Assembly: GCA_022647765.1 (NCBI GenBank)
Contig: JALCLH010000012.1
Coordinates: 57,002-121,001, forward strand
DNA from: Acidipropionibacterium sp.
GTDB taxonomy: Bacteria > Actinomycetota > Actinomycetes > Propionibacteriales > Propionibacteriaceae
Direction: 5' to 3'
DNA: 64,000 nt
The notes under the pieces were generated by a model. The model saw only the letters and a program-made list of their open reading frames with translations, searched no databases and was not told the origin of the DNA. The position numbers were made by a program, and so were the translations under genes. Shown here piece by piece: positions 28,770-37,020 of the stretch; the first letter of the stretch is position 1, and the number at the start of each line of letters is the position of its first letter.

Positions 28770-30590
28770 TCAGGGGGTGACGATCGCGAAGTTCGGATCG
28801 CTCTTCGAGAGCACGCTCAGCAGGCTCTTCAGCACACTGGCGTCGCCGTCGACGGTGATCCCGGGCGATGTCGTGTCACCGGCGAACAGTCGCGTCAGCC
28901 GCGCCTTGGTCAGGGTCACCGTGGTGTCGGCTGGCCCAAGATCCGCCGGGATGGCGCGGTGGATCAGCACCCCGTTGCGCAGCGTGAGCCGCTGGCGTTC
29001 GCTGAGATCCTCGATCACCAGGTCGAACTCGAGGTGGAGATCCCAGGCCTTCGGGGCCTCCACGGCGATCGCGAGCGCGTTGAGGATCTGATCGACCGTG
29101 ACGTATCGAGCCAGTGCGGTGCGGTCGGAGTTCGAGGGGGTTCCGAAGACGCCGTCGCGCAGCTCGAGTGCTCCGGCGAGGTAGAAGTTGCGCCAGACGG
29201 CGTTCTCCATCGAGAACCCGAGCCGTTCGAGCACATCGGCCAGCTGCTCCTTCGCATCGGTGTCAGTGTCGTCGGCGAACACGGCGTGCCCGAGAAGCGT
29301 GGCGGCCCACCGCAGATCGCCCTCCTCGGCCGCCGCGCGAGCGAGTTCGCGCACGCGCTGCGCCCCGCCGATCGCCTCGACATAGCGCTTCCCAAGAGCC
29401 TGCGGCGGGTGCGGCCACAGATTCACCGGATTGGCATCGAACCAGCCCATGTATCGCTGGTAGATCGCCTTGACATTGTGACTGACCGACCCGTAATAAC
29501 CTCGCGTGCTCCATTCTTCCTCCAGCGCTGGCGGAAGCGTGAGACGTTCGGCGATTTCAGTCCCTTGATATCCGAGATTCATGTAGCGCAGCGTCTCGTC
29601 GTGAAGATATGCGTAGACATCCCGCTGTTTTCCGAGATACTCGTGAATCCGTTCGGTGCCCCAGGTTGGCCAGTGGTGCGACGCGAAAACGACATCCGAG
29701 CGATCGGCATAACGGTCGATGCTCTCGGTGAGATACCTCGCCCAACCTTGAGAATTCCGCACGAGCGCACCGCGAGGAGTTCCGATATTGTGCATGGTGT
29801 GCGTCGCATTCTCTGCAACGCAGAAGGCGCGCTTTCCCGGAAGATAAAAATTCATCTCGGCGGGCGCCTCGGTGTCCGGAGTGAGCTGGAACTCGAACTC
29901 GACGCCGTCGATCACAAGAGTCTCACCTGTTGCGGTGATGTCGGTGGTGGGCGGGATGATGCCGACTGTCCCGGTCGACGTCGTCGCCCCGAGCGCCGCC
30001 CCTACTGCACCGCGCGGCCCTCGGGGAAGTGACGCCCCGTACATATACCCGGATCTGCGAGACATCGCGGTGCCGGCGTAGATGTTCTCCGAGACCGCGT
30101 GATCCAGGAATCCCGCCGGTGCGATGACACCCACCTCTCCGCGCTCGACGGCATCGACCGAGGTGACGCCGAGCACGCCGCCGAAGTGATCAACGTGACT
30201 GTGGGTGTAGATCACCGCCCGCACCTCGCGGTCGCCCCGGTGTTCTCGGTAGAGCTTGAGGGCGGCAGCAGCGGTCTCGGTCGAGATCAGCGGATCAATC
30301 ACGATGATTCCGGTGTCGCCTTCGATGAAGGTGATATTCGACAGATCGAATCCCCGTACCTGATAGATGCCCTCAGCAACCTCGAAGAGCCCATGCCGGG
30401 CAACAAGCTTGCTGATACGCCACAGACTCGAATTCACCGTATCGGGCGCCTCGCCAGCCAGGAAGGAATAACCGTCACCATCCCACACCACTCGGCCATC
30501 TTCGGCGCGAATAACGCAAGGGTCAATCGTTCCGATGAATCCCCGTTCCACGTCTTCAAAATCGGAACTGTGTTCATTGGCGTCAGCCAT
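28770..30590 (-). CDS. Alkyl sulfatase, SdsA/BDS1 type metallo-beta-lactamase-fold enzyme
   Basis: A 606-residue secondary/primary alkylsulfatase-like enzyme, which hydrolyses alkyl sulfate esters to alcohol and sulfate. The zinc site is AVIYTHSHVDHFGGVLGV. The family segments NFYLPGKRAFCVAENATHTMHNI, VVFASHHWPTWG, YGSVSHNVKAIYQRYMGWFDANP and WAATLLGHAVFADD are all present. The C-terminal ~120 residues form the SCP2-like domain (TVDQILNALAIAVEAPKAWD). Length fits the family and no signal peptide is visible, so it seems cytosolic. AAGGA lies 8 bases before the ATG. A Cys-rich short ORF lies upstream. Confidence 0.9.
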   Translation of the reverse strand: MADANEHSSDFEDVERGFIGTIDPCVIRAEDGRVVWDGDGYSFLAGEAPDTVNSSLWRISKLVARHGLFEVAEGIYQVRGFDLSNITFIEGDTGIIVIDPLISTETAAAALKLYREHRGDREVRAVIYTHSHVDHFGGVLGVTSVDAVERGEVGVIAPAGFLDHAVSENIYAGTAMSRRSGYMYGASLPRGPRGAVGAALGATTSTGTVGIIPPTTDITATGETLVIDGVEFEFQLTPDTEAPAEMNFYLPGKRAFCVAENATHTMHNIGTPRGALVRNSQGWARYLTESIDRYADRSDVVFASHHWPTWGTERIHEYLGKQRDVYAYLHDETLRYMNLGYQGTEIAERLTLPPALEEEWSTRGYYGSVSHNVKAIYQRYMGWFDANPVNLWPHPPQALGKRYVEAIGGAQRVRELARAAAEEGDLRWAATLLGHAVFADDTDTDAKEQLADVLERLGFSMENAVWRNFYLAGALELRDGVFGTPSNSDRTALARYVTVDQILNALAIAVEAPKAWDLHLEFDLVIEDLSERQRLTLRNGVLIHRAIPADLGPADTTVTLTKARLTRLFAGDTTSPGITVDGDASVLKSLLSVLSKSDPNFAIVTP

Positions 30591-30838
30591 GACGAAGTCC
30601 TTTCAAGGTGCTGCGAGTCAAATGGGGCATCCGGTCGTATCGAGTACGGCACCGCCATCTTCTTAGTCGCCGCAGAGGTTCGGAGTAGCCCAGAACCGAT
30701 CTGTTCGGCACGGGACACGATGGATGCGGGTGGTGTGAAGCGGCCTGGAGATGGGAACGGCGACGTCATGACTGACTCGATTGCCAGTCTGGTGGTCGCT
30801 ATTCCTGGACGGTCGCTGAAGTGTCCGGTACTAGTGAT

Positions 30839-30946
30839 TCAGTACGGCAGACAGGAGATTCGAGACATCGGACAGGCGCACCGACACGACATCTGGACGG
30901 CGGCATGGCGACCGATCCAGAACGGGACGACCCCGAGCTCTGTCAT
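30839..30946 (-). CDS. Short cysteine-rich ORF, putative leader peptide of the second sulfatase
   Basis: A 35-codon ORF starting MTELGVVPFWIGRHAAVQ and then MSCRCACPMSRISCLPY, with four Cys codons, three of them within five codons. AAGGA lies 8 bases upstream of the ATG at 30946. It lies 249 bases before the alkylsulfatase start, in a 640-bp stretch that holds no other supportable gene. The SCRC core is shared with the short ORF upstream of the first sulfatase at 18949-19020, although the rest differs. I infer cysteine-responsive attenuation; a chance ORF cannot be excluded. Confidence 0.42.
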   Translation of the reverse strand: MTELGVVPFWIGRHAAVQMSCRCACPMSRISCLPY

Positions 30947-31023
30947 GAAGGATTCCTTCGATGGATGACGATTCGTGGATGGCCCGACGGGGCATACCGA
31001 ACCGTAGGATTCAATCCTGTGGC

Positions 31024-31045
31024 GTCGTCTCTCAGGTGAGACGAC
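31024..31045. promoter_or_regulatory. Stem-loop upstream of the second Cys-rich leader ORF
   Basis: GTCGTCTC at 31024-31031 and its exact complement GAGACGAC at 31038-31045 enclose a 6-base loop. It lies ~80 bases before the start of the short ORF that precedes the alkylsulfatase. It could be an operator or an RNA structure; there is no U-run to call it a terminator. Confidence 0.35.
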
Positions 31046-31119
31046 CAAGGGTCATGTAATCATGCATGCGAGATGGATTCAAGCCGCGGCCACTCGGTGG
31101 ACCACACACGCCAGCCTCG

Positions 31120-31213
31120 CACCTCCCCCCTTCTAGCGCGCCACCACCCCTCACACCTCCCCCCTTCTAGCGCGCCACCACCCCTCACACCTCCCCCCTT
31201 TTAGCGCGCCACC
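31120..31213. repeat. 34-bp tandem repeat, about 2.8 copies
   Basis: Units start at 31120, 31154 and 31188 with a period of exactly 34 bases. Each begins CACCTCCCCCCTT and contains TAGCGCGCCACC. The third unit has one change (TTCT to TTTT) and stops at 31213, 15 bases before the ATPase start codon. There are no spacers between units, so it is not a CRISPR array. Confidence 0.88.
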
Positions 31214-31228
31214 CGGTATGATCGGCAT

Positions 31229-32701
31229 ATGAGAGACGACCAGATCAGCCAAGGCCTGCGTGAGGCGAACCCCTGGTGGGCCGCTGCTGCTCTGGGCACG
31301 TCGCCCACTGCCTGGACGAAGTCCCACCGGATGCTTCGAGAACGTGCCAAGTTCGACCTCGGATATCGATCGACAGCCCTTGCCGACGTCGCGACAGACC
31401 GCCTCGACGACAAACTCATCGTCCTCACCGGGCCGCGACGCGTGGGAAAATCGATCACCTTGATCGATACGATCGCAGCTCTGTGCGCCCGAGACGACAT
31501 CGATCCTCGTCAGGTCATCCACATTCCCGCCGACGATTTCTCTGCCCAGGATCTCGCACGAGCTTTCGTGCTGGGCCGGGAACTCACCCGCTCCGTCGAC
31601 CGCCCCATCGCGAGAAGCAGGATATGGATGCTCGACGAGGTCAGCGGAATCCCCGGCTGGACGACAACGCTGAAACGATTGCGCGACCAGACAGTTGTCG
31701 GCGATGACACTGTCGTCGCAACCGGGTCCCGATGGATCGGGGCCGACGACATCACCGCTGACCTGTTCGCAGGCCGCGCCGGCAAGGGCGACCATCGACG
31801 CATCCGCCATGTCATGCCCATGTCCTTCCGGGATTTCCTCCTCGCCTCCGGGCGCGAACTGCCAACGCTGTCCGCCGTGCAACTGTGCGATCTTCAATCC
31901 ACTGCAGCAAGAGACGCACTCGAATCGGTCGCCTTCCTCATCGACTGCTATGACCTCGCCTGGCAGGAGTACCTCCGGGCCGGGGGCTTCCCACGAGCCG
32001 TCTACGAGCAGGTGACCACCGGTGCCGTGTCCCAGAGTTACCTCCGCGATCTGGAGGCATGGCTCATCGCCGATCTGAGCGAGGATGAGAGGCCCGACTC
32101 CGTCCCGCTCTTGCTGGACGCGCTCTCGTCACGAGCAACGAGTCCGCTCAACATCACCGGAACTGCCAATCGCCTCGGCTACGGCTCCAAAGACCAGTTC
32201 GACCGCCGGATCAAGCGGTTGATCTCCATCTTCGCCGTAGTGCGATGCCCACAGCGCGACGAACACGGCGCGTCGGTTGCCGGCGCGCAGTCCAAGTACT
32301 ACCTCACAGATCCGCTGCTCGCCTGGCTACCCGCGAGGCTGCGCGCTGGCCTCCGTGAACCAGACCTGCCAACACTGTCGGAGATGATGCTCGGGACGTC
32401 GCTCGCTCTTGCTCTCGATGACGAGCAAGAGGGACGACTCACCTATGGCGACACCATCGGGTACGCCCGCACGGACGCCAACAAGGAGGTCGACTTCGCG
32501 CCGGTGGCCATGCCGACGGCTGCCGGACCGCGTATGACCACACCGATCGAAAGCAAGTGGGTCAGCCATGGCTGGCGCGTCGAAGCCCGTGTCATCGAGA
32601 ACAAGTACCGGGCCGGCATTCTCGCCACCCGCAACATCCTCGATCTCAGCAAGCCCGCATGGGCGGTGCCCGCCCCGCTGGTCGCGCTCCTGCTGCGGTA
32701 G
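31229..32701 (+). CDS. AAA-type ATPase with C-terminal DUF4143-like domain
   Basis: A 490-residue ATPase of the COG1373 class. Walker A is IVLTGPRRVGKSITLIDT near residue 70, Walker B is RIWMLDEVSGIPGW, and a sensor-like VVATGSRWIG follows. The C-terminal half has the winged-helix and nuclease-like part of DUF4143 proteins, including EVDFAPVAMP and PIESKWVSHGWR. These proteins are widespread orphans, sometimes mobile, of uncertain function. No partner gene is seen. The start is 15 bases after the 34-bp tandem repeat, which must therefore include its promoter or leader. Confidence 0.8.
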   Translation: MRDDQISQGLREANPWWAAAALGTSPTAWTKSHRMLRERAKFDLGYRSTALADVATDRLDDKLIVLTGPRRVGKSITLIDTIAALCARDDIDPRQVIHIPADDFSAQDLARAFVLGRELTRSVDRPIARSRIWMLDEVSGIPGWTTTLKRLRDQTVVGDDTVVATGSRWIGADDITADLFAGRAGKGDHRRIRHVMPMSFRDFLLASGRELPTLSAVQLCDLQSTAARDALESVAFLIDCYDLAWQEYLRAGGFPRAVYEQVTTGAVSQSYLRDLEAWLIADLSEDERPDSVPLLLDALSSRATSPLNITGTANRLGYGSKDQFDRRIKRLISIFAVVRCPQRDEHGASVAGAQSKYYLTDPLLAWLPARLRAGLREPDLPTLSEMMLGTSLALALDDEQEGRLTYGDTIGYARTDANKEVDFAPVAMPTAAGPRMTTPIESKWVSHGWRVEARVIENKYRAGILATRNILDLSKPAWAVPAPLVALLLR

Positions 32702-32821
32702 GGCCGGAAACTCTGCGGGAGTACAAGCTCCGTGAGCACCTCATCCATGATTTAGTCAACATCTCTGTTGCACTATGTGAGACAGATTCGGTTCCAGCTG
32801 GCGTCTCGCCCGTCGGAGGGA

Positions 32822-32840
32822 TTAGGGTTGCCTTACCTCA
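32822..32840 (+). promoter_or_regulatory. Putative IdeR/DtxR iron box
   Basis: TTAGGGTTGCCTTACCTCA closely follows the 19-bp DtxR/IdeR consensus TTAGGTTAGCCTAACCTAA, including both half-sites TTAGG and CCT.ACCT. It ends 25 bases before the start of the next gene, an ideal place for iron-dependent repression. Confidence 0.6.
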
Positions 32841-32865
32841 CCCACCGAGAGGGGTATCAGGACAG

Positions 32866-33732
32866 ATGTCACCGTCCACCGATCTCGCCGCCGTCAGCGC
32901 CGACGCCCTTGGCGCCCGCAGCCGCTCCATGGCCCACCGTCTCATGAGCGGCGCCGGTTGCGCCTCGCTGCTCGCCTATCGCCTCTCCCCCGACGAGTTC
33001 TGCTCGTCGGTCGCCCACGGACTGACGCAGTCCGGTCAGTTCGTCGTCGCCGCCCACACCGACCCGGCGGACGCGGTCGCCAGCGCACCGGACGGCCAGC
33101 CGATCGACGTCCGCGTCGACCTGCTCAAGGAGTCCCCGGAGCCGGCTGTCCGCCTGGTGGCGGCGACCGTGCACCTGCTCGGAGAACTCACCTGGCTCGA
33201 ACCCGACGAGACCTTCCTCATGCTGGTTCAGGGGGATCTGCCCGCCCAGGTGGCCGAGATCGCGGAGAACGAGGGCGGCCGGGTCGGCGTCATCGAGACC
33301 GACCGGGTGGTCCTGCGCGACAGCCTCGGGGTGACGCCGATCGACTTCGGCTCGCTGGTCCGGGCCGACCGTCGGCCCCAGACGACCGACGCGGCGTACC
33401 CGAACTCCGAGGACGAGTGGGACGCCTACGACCTGGTGGCCTCGGTCGACGAGGCCTTCCTGCGCCAGATCTGCTTCGCGGTGGACGAGGCGGCGATCGC
33501 CGGCACCATCTGCTGGCGCAAGCCCACCACCTTCACCTGCGAGCACACCCTCGGCCGGGTCTTCCTGGCCGATGTCGACCGGACCGGCGTCACTCTGATG
33601 TCGATCGAGCCCGACGAAACCCTGACCGCGTTCGCCGCCTTCCGCCACACGGCGACGACCCTGGACGATCTGGCAGTTCAGATGAGCTGCCTCATCGAAG
33701 ACTCGATCTCGGCGCGTTCCCCGCGTATCTGA
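32866..33732 (+). CDS. Uncharacterised protein, probably iron-regulated
   Basis: A 288-residue protein that I do not confidently recognise. The N-terminal half (MAHRLMSGAGCASLLAYRLS, FCSSVAHGLTQSGQFVVAAH) resembles the split-barrel start of flavin/haem-oxidase-like proteins. The C-terminal half is acidic with WDAYDLVASVDEAFLRQICF. No signal peptide or membrane helix is visible. It stands alone behind a good iron box, and a strong hairpin follows its stop, so it forms a single-gene transcription unit. A role in iron or haem metabolism is an inference from the operator only. Confidence 0.7.
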   Translation: MSPSTDLAAVSADALGARSRSMAHRLMSGAGCASLLAYRLSPDEFCSSVAHGLTQSGQFVVAAHTDPADAVASAPDGQPIDVRVDLLKESPEPAVRLVAATVHLLGELTWLEPDETFLMLVQGDLPAQVAEIAENEGGRVGVIETDRVVLRDSLGVTPIDFGSLVRADRRPQTTDAAYPNSEDEWDAYDLVASVDEAFLRQICFAVDEAAIAGTICWRKPTTFTCEHTLGRVFLADVDRTGVTLMSIEPDETLTAFAAFRHTATTLDDLAVQMSCLIEDSISARSPRI

Positions 33733-33763
33733 CAATTAGGGAGCGTCCCCCGGGACGAGAGTG

Positions 33764-33793
33764 CGTGGGCCCCACTTCATTGTGGGGCCCACG
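33764..33793. terminator. Bidirectional hairpin terminator
   Basis: A perfect 12-bp stem, CGTGGGCCCCAC at 33764-33775 and its complement at 33782-33793, with loop TTCATT. It follows the iron-box gene and lies 43 bases beyond the convergent DUF1540 gene, so it can end both transcripts. Confidence 0.85.
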
Positions 33794-33836
33794 TCTGTCT
33801 CCCGTCACTCATGCCGGCATCCCCCGGCGGAGTGGG

Positions 33837-34106
33837 TCAGCGGACCTCGTACAGCGCGCAGGAGGCCTTGTCGCCCGTGACGTCGATGGCGTCGGCGGTG
33901 CACATGAGGTCCTTGTTGTGGACGCACTCGAGGCACTGACATGCACCGACGCGACCGTCGGCGGTCTCCAGCCCCCCGCGGGCATCGAGAGTGGTGATGG
34001 TGGAGCAGCCGCCCTTGGCGCCGATGGTCACGGCGAAGGCGGTGCACCCGCCGTTGTTGAAGGCGCAGGTGGTGGCGGCGCAGGACTTGACGGCAGTAAC
34101 AGACAT
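33837..34106 (-). CDS. DUF1540 cysteine-rich protein
   Basis: An 89-residue protein with eight Cys in two half-repeats: VKSCAATTCAFNNGGCTAFAVTIG and ACQCLECVHNKDLMCTADAIDV. This is the DUF1540 pattern, thought to bind metal. AAAGG lies before the ATG and a good promoter is found at 34159-34187. The family is widespread in actinobacteria and clostridia without a proven role. It stands alone and shares a terminator with the gene converging on it. Confidence 0.88.
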   Translation of the reverse strand: MSVTAVKSCAATTCAFNNGGCTAFAVTIGAKGGCSTITTLDARGGLETADGRVGACQCLECVHNKDLMCTADAIDVTGDKASCALYEVR

Positions 34107-34158
34107 GATGAGAACCTTTCAGCGAAACGGACTTCTTCATGCGTACCTGACATCTCAA

Positions 34159-34187
34159 AGTGTAGGCACTATTCCCTGCCGTGACAA
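34159..34187 (-). promoter_or_regulatory. Sigma-70-type promoter of the DUF1540 gene
   Basis: On the minus strand TTGTCA (34187-34182) and TACACT (34164-34159) are separated by 17 bases, close to the vegetative consensus. The -10 box lies about 50 bases upstream of the DUF1540 start codon. Confidence 0.6.
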
Positions 34188-34471
34188 CGAAGGTGAGGGT
34201 CTCCTTAGAATCGTCACGGCAATTGATTTATGCAACACACATGTTGTCGATTTAATCTTTCATCGCCCCTAGCCAGAGTGGTTTTTAGAATATAGCGAAG
34301 GACAGATTGATCATAATTAGGAAATCGGTCTAACCGAAACTTGGGGGGACGCCGGTCAACACTCTGCCCACCCCGGGAACTCGCGGTCGGGGAGCCGCCC
34401 TCAAAGATTCCGGCTCACGCTCACGGCCAAGCCGATAGCGACATCGCACGGCAGTCGCATACGATCAGGTC

Positions 34472-36052
34472 ATGGAACTCCCCTCTTGGCTGGGCGTGCC
34501 CGCCCTCGGTTTCGGACGGGCGACCGCCCAGCCGCGTCACGGCCTGGTGCTGGCTGGCGGAGGCTCCAAGGCCTCCTTCCAGATCGGCGCGCTGAGACAT
34601 CTCTACGACGTCGTCGGCATCCATCCCGAAGTCATCACCGCCACCTCGGCCGGATCGGTGGTGGCCTGCACCATCGCCCAATGGGGCGACCCCGCCGACC
34701 AGGCCCGGGCGGTGACCGAGCTGGACCAGATGTGGATGGCCATGCAGGACCAGTCCGAGATGTTCGCCCCGCGGGCCTGGTTCAAGCTACTGCTGGAGAA
34801 GGGGCCCGAGTGGGCCAAGCTCATCGACCGTGACCGAGAGGACGAACGCCGTCGCCGTCCACGCGGCTTCTCCATGCCGCGGATCAGCATGCCTTTCCGG
34901 CGTTCTGCCGACGGCTCCAGCACGATCGTCGACCCGGCCGAGCCGATGGCCGGCGGCGACGACTCGAGGATGTCGATGCAGCTGACCGGCCAGGCGGCCA
35001 CCCTCAATCTGGCGACGAAGGAGTTCCCGGTAGCTGAGGACTCCGCCTCCTGGAGCCCGTCGATGGTGCTTCAAATCCTGTCGGCACTGTCGAAACTCTC
35101 CCGGGACAGCAGCGACATCCGGGAGATCCTGCGCGGAGCGGAGGCCTCCGCGTCGACCTACCGGGCGGGTCCACTGCTGGCGAAGCTGCTGGACCCGAGC
35201 TGGTTCCGAAGCGACCGGCTGGCCGCCTCGGGGATCAAGCTGCGGATCGCGACGGTCGGGCTGGAGTCCGGAGACCTGCACTACATCACCGAGGGCGGCG
35301 TGATGGTCGATCGCGACGACCAGCCGATCAGCGGCGAGGTTCACGAAGTGACCAAGGGGGTGCTGGCCTCCTGCTCGATCCCCGGCGTCTTCCGCCCGGT
35401 GAAAATCGAGGACGAGCACTACGTCGACGGGGGGATGCGCGAGAACGTCCCCGCCGAGATGGCGATCGGCCATCTCGGCGTCACCCATCCCTATGTCATC
35501 ACCTGCTCGCCCCTGGGGACCTCGCCCAGTTCCGACTTCCGCTCCAAGAACCTTCTCGACCTGGTGACCCGCAGCATCGACATCCTCACCGATGAGACCG
35601 GTCGTGACGAGGTGGCCTACGCGCTCAGCGCCGGCGCCAAGGTGATCGGCCCGGATGTGTCTGTGCACTCCGCGATGACGGTGGACCCGGGATTGCTGCA
35701 GATCAACCGCGACTACGGCTGGATGAGTTCGGCAGAGCAGCACCTTGGAACCGATCAGGACACTCGGGTCCTGGTCAACGAGATCGTTCGGCTGCGGATG
35801 CGCGGCTGGGAGCTGGAGAAGGCCTGGCTGGCCGATCGCATCCCCGTCTCCCGGACCCCCCGGCTGGGCGCGTCCTCGCCGCAGACTCTCTCCGGGCCTG
35901 AGCAGATCCTGGAGCTGGGCGAGGTCAAGCGCGCACTGGCCGACGCCGCGGCCCGGCTGCCCGAGGACGTGCGCCCCGAGGGCGCCGACGACTGGGGACG
36001 GGTCCTGGAAGCCCACGGCCACGCCCCGGAGGGGCTGGAACCGCCCTGGTGA
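34472..36052 (+). CDS. Patatin-like phospholipase
   Basis: A 526-residue patatin-domain protein, predicted to hydrolyse acyl lipids. The oxyanion loop is LVLAGGGSKASFQIGALRHL, the nucleophile elbow is TATSAGS and the catalytic Asp is in YVDGGMRENVP. In the elbow the first Gly of GxSxG is replaced by Ala. An insertion of ~130 residues (a basic, Arg-rich part ERRRRPRGFSMPR) separates the elbow from the second half. No signal peptide is seen. The ~280 bases before it are AT-rich for this genome and hold no gene I can support. Confidence 0.82.
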   Translation: MELPSWLGVPALGFGRATAQPRHGLVLAGGGSKASFQIGALRHLYDVVGIHPEVITATSAGSVVACTIAQWGDPADQARAVTELDQMWMAMQDQSEMFAPRAWFKLLLEKGPEWAKLIDRDREDERRRRPRGFSMPRISMPFRRSADGSSTIVDPAEPMAGGDDSRMSMQLTGQAATLNLATKEFPVAEDSASWSPSMVLQILSALSKLSRDSSDIREILRGAEASASTYRAGPLLAKLLDPSWFRSDRLAASGIKLRIATVGLESGDLHYITEGGVMVDRDDQPISGEVHEVTKGVLASCSIPGVFRPVKIEDEHYVDGGMRENVPAEMAIGHLGVTHPYVITCSPLGTSPSSDFRSKNLLDLVTRSIDILTDETGRDEVAYALSAGAKVIGPDVSVHSAMTVDPGLLQINRDYGWMSSAEQHLGTDQDTRVLVNEIVRLRMRGWELEKAWLADRIPVSRTPRLGASSPQTLSGPEQILELGEVKRALADAAARLPEDVRPEGADDWGRVLEAHGHAPEGLEPPW

Positions 36053-36064
36053 GGTGACGCCGAG

Positions 36065-36851
36065 TCATGCGTTCGGCTCTCCCAGCTCCCTCTCGATCTG
36101 TTCGATTGTCGGCAGAGCCGTCTGGAGCGACCTTGGGAGAGCCTCCACAAACTGGTACTCGGCAATGCCAAGTGGTTGACCTGAATCCTGAAGTGCATAC
36201 ACCGAGTTCAGTGAGGAACTCAGTGATGTGTGCGATGAGCGAGGATTCGATCTCGCGCTCTTGCGCCTCGTCACCAAGGCCAAGGAAGTCGAGCCGGTAG
36301 GGATCCTTCAGCGACTCGCGCGCAAGATCGGACTCCGGCCTCGGCAAGGTCAGCTCGAAGTTGGTACTCGCCTTGCCCTGACGCTCTATCCGACGGCTCT
36401 CAATGTGGGCTTCCAGCATTGTCCGCGACCACCCGAACCGGAGCGCCGCCTCAGCGTAGGCGATCCGCATGTCGCTGTCCTTGAGCTTCGCTAGAAGCAC
36501 CAGGTTGTGGCCCCACGGGATTTGTGCAACAGGCTGTTGCACAAATGACTCATCCGGCCATGCCGCGGCAAACGCCCGCATGTACTTGAGGTTCCTCGGT
36601 GAGAACCCACCGAGATCAGGGAACGACTTCCTCAGATCGTACGAGAGCCGGTCGATGACCTTCTTGCCCCATCCCTGCTCTGCCTGTCGATCGAGAATGT
36701 CCCGCCCAATCCGCCAGTACACACGCAGCATCTCGGTGTTGACTGAGCGCGCCGCACGCTGCTGAGCAACAGAAATGCGCTCCTTGAGGTCTGCGAGCCA
36801 CTCGCCATACCCTTCCGGCGGGTCAGTCAACGCGACTGCTCGATCACTCAT
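36065..36851 (-). pseudogene. DUF1016/YhcG-family nuclease, catalytic core deleted
   Basis: The N-terminal DUF1016 domain is intact from ATG 36851 (behind GGAGGAGCGC): LKERISVAQQRAARSVNTEM, YWRIGRDILDRQ, WGKKVIDRLSYDLRKSFPD and FGWSRTMLEAHIESR. After HITEFLTELG near 36210 the sequence jumps, in another frame, to the last ~50 residues of the family (VYALQDSGQPLGIAEYQFVE, LPTIEQIERELGEP). The ~100-residue PD-(D/E)XK catalytic core between them is missing. This is a real deletion with an out-of-frame junction, so the gene is inactive. Confidence 0.8.
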
Positions 36852-36930
36852 GCGCTCCTCCAGAGTCTTTCCGTGAAGAGTCGGCTCCCCGCCCTGCCAG
36901 CGCACCCAAGAGGCCCGCGGAGTCTGGCGC

Positions 36931-37009
36931 CGATGGATTTCACTCCCGCCTCGCCGTAATCCAGCCCTGCCAGGGCCGCGGGACGGCGAGGCGGGAGTGA
37001 AATCCATCG
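36931..37009. repeat. Long perfect palindrome (27-bp arms), family C
   Basis: The left arm at 36931-36957 begins CGATGGATTTCACTCCCG and is exactly complementary to 36983-37009. The 25-base loop contains a smaller palindrome, GCCCTGCCAGGGC. It lies 12 bases beyond the HAD gene stop and may act as its terminator. The arm shares TCACTCCCG with the family A repeats but is otherwise different. Confidence 0.85.
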
Positions 37010-37020
37010 ATAGGCTGGCC

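Noticed and set aside
30821..31039. A 72-codon plus-strand ORF upstream of the tandem repeat
   Set aside because: No ribosome site, motif or codon bias supports it, and it overlaps the Cys-rich minus-strand ORF.
31120..31213. CRISPR array
   Set aside because: The 34-bp units are directly adjacent with no spacers and no cas genes are present; no CRISPR array is seen anywhere in the window.
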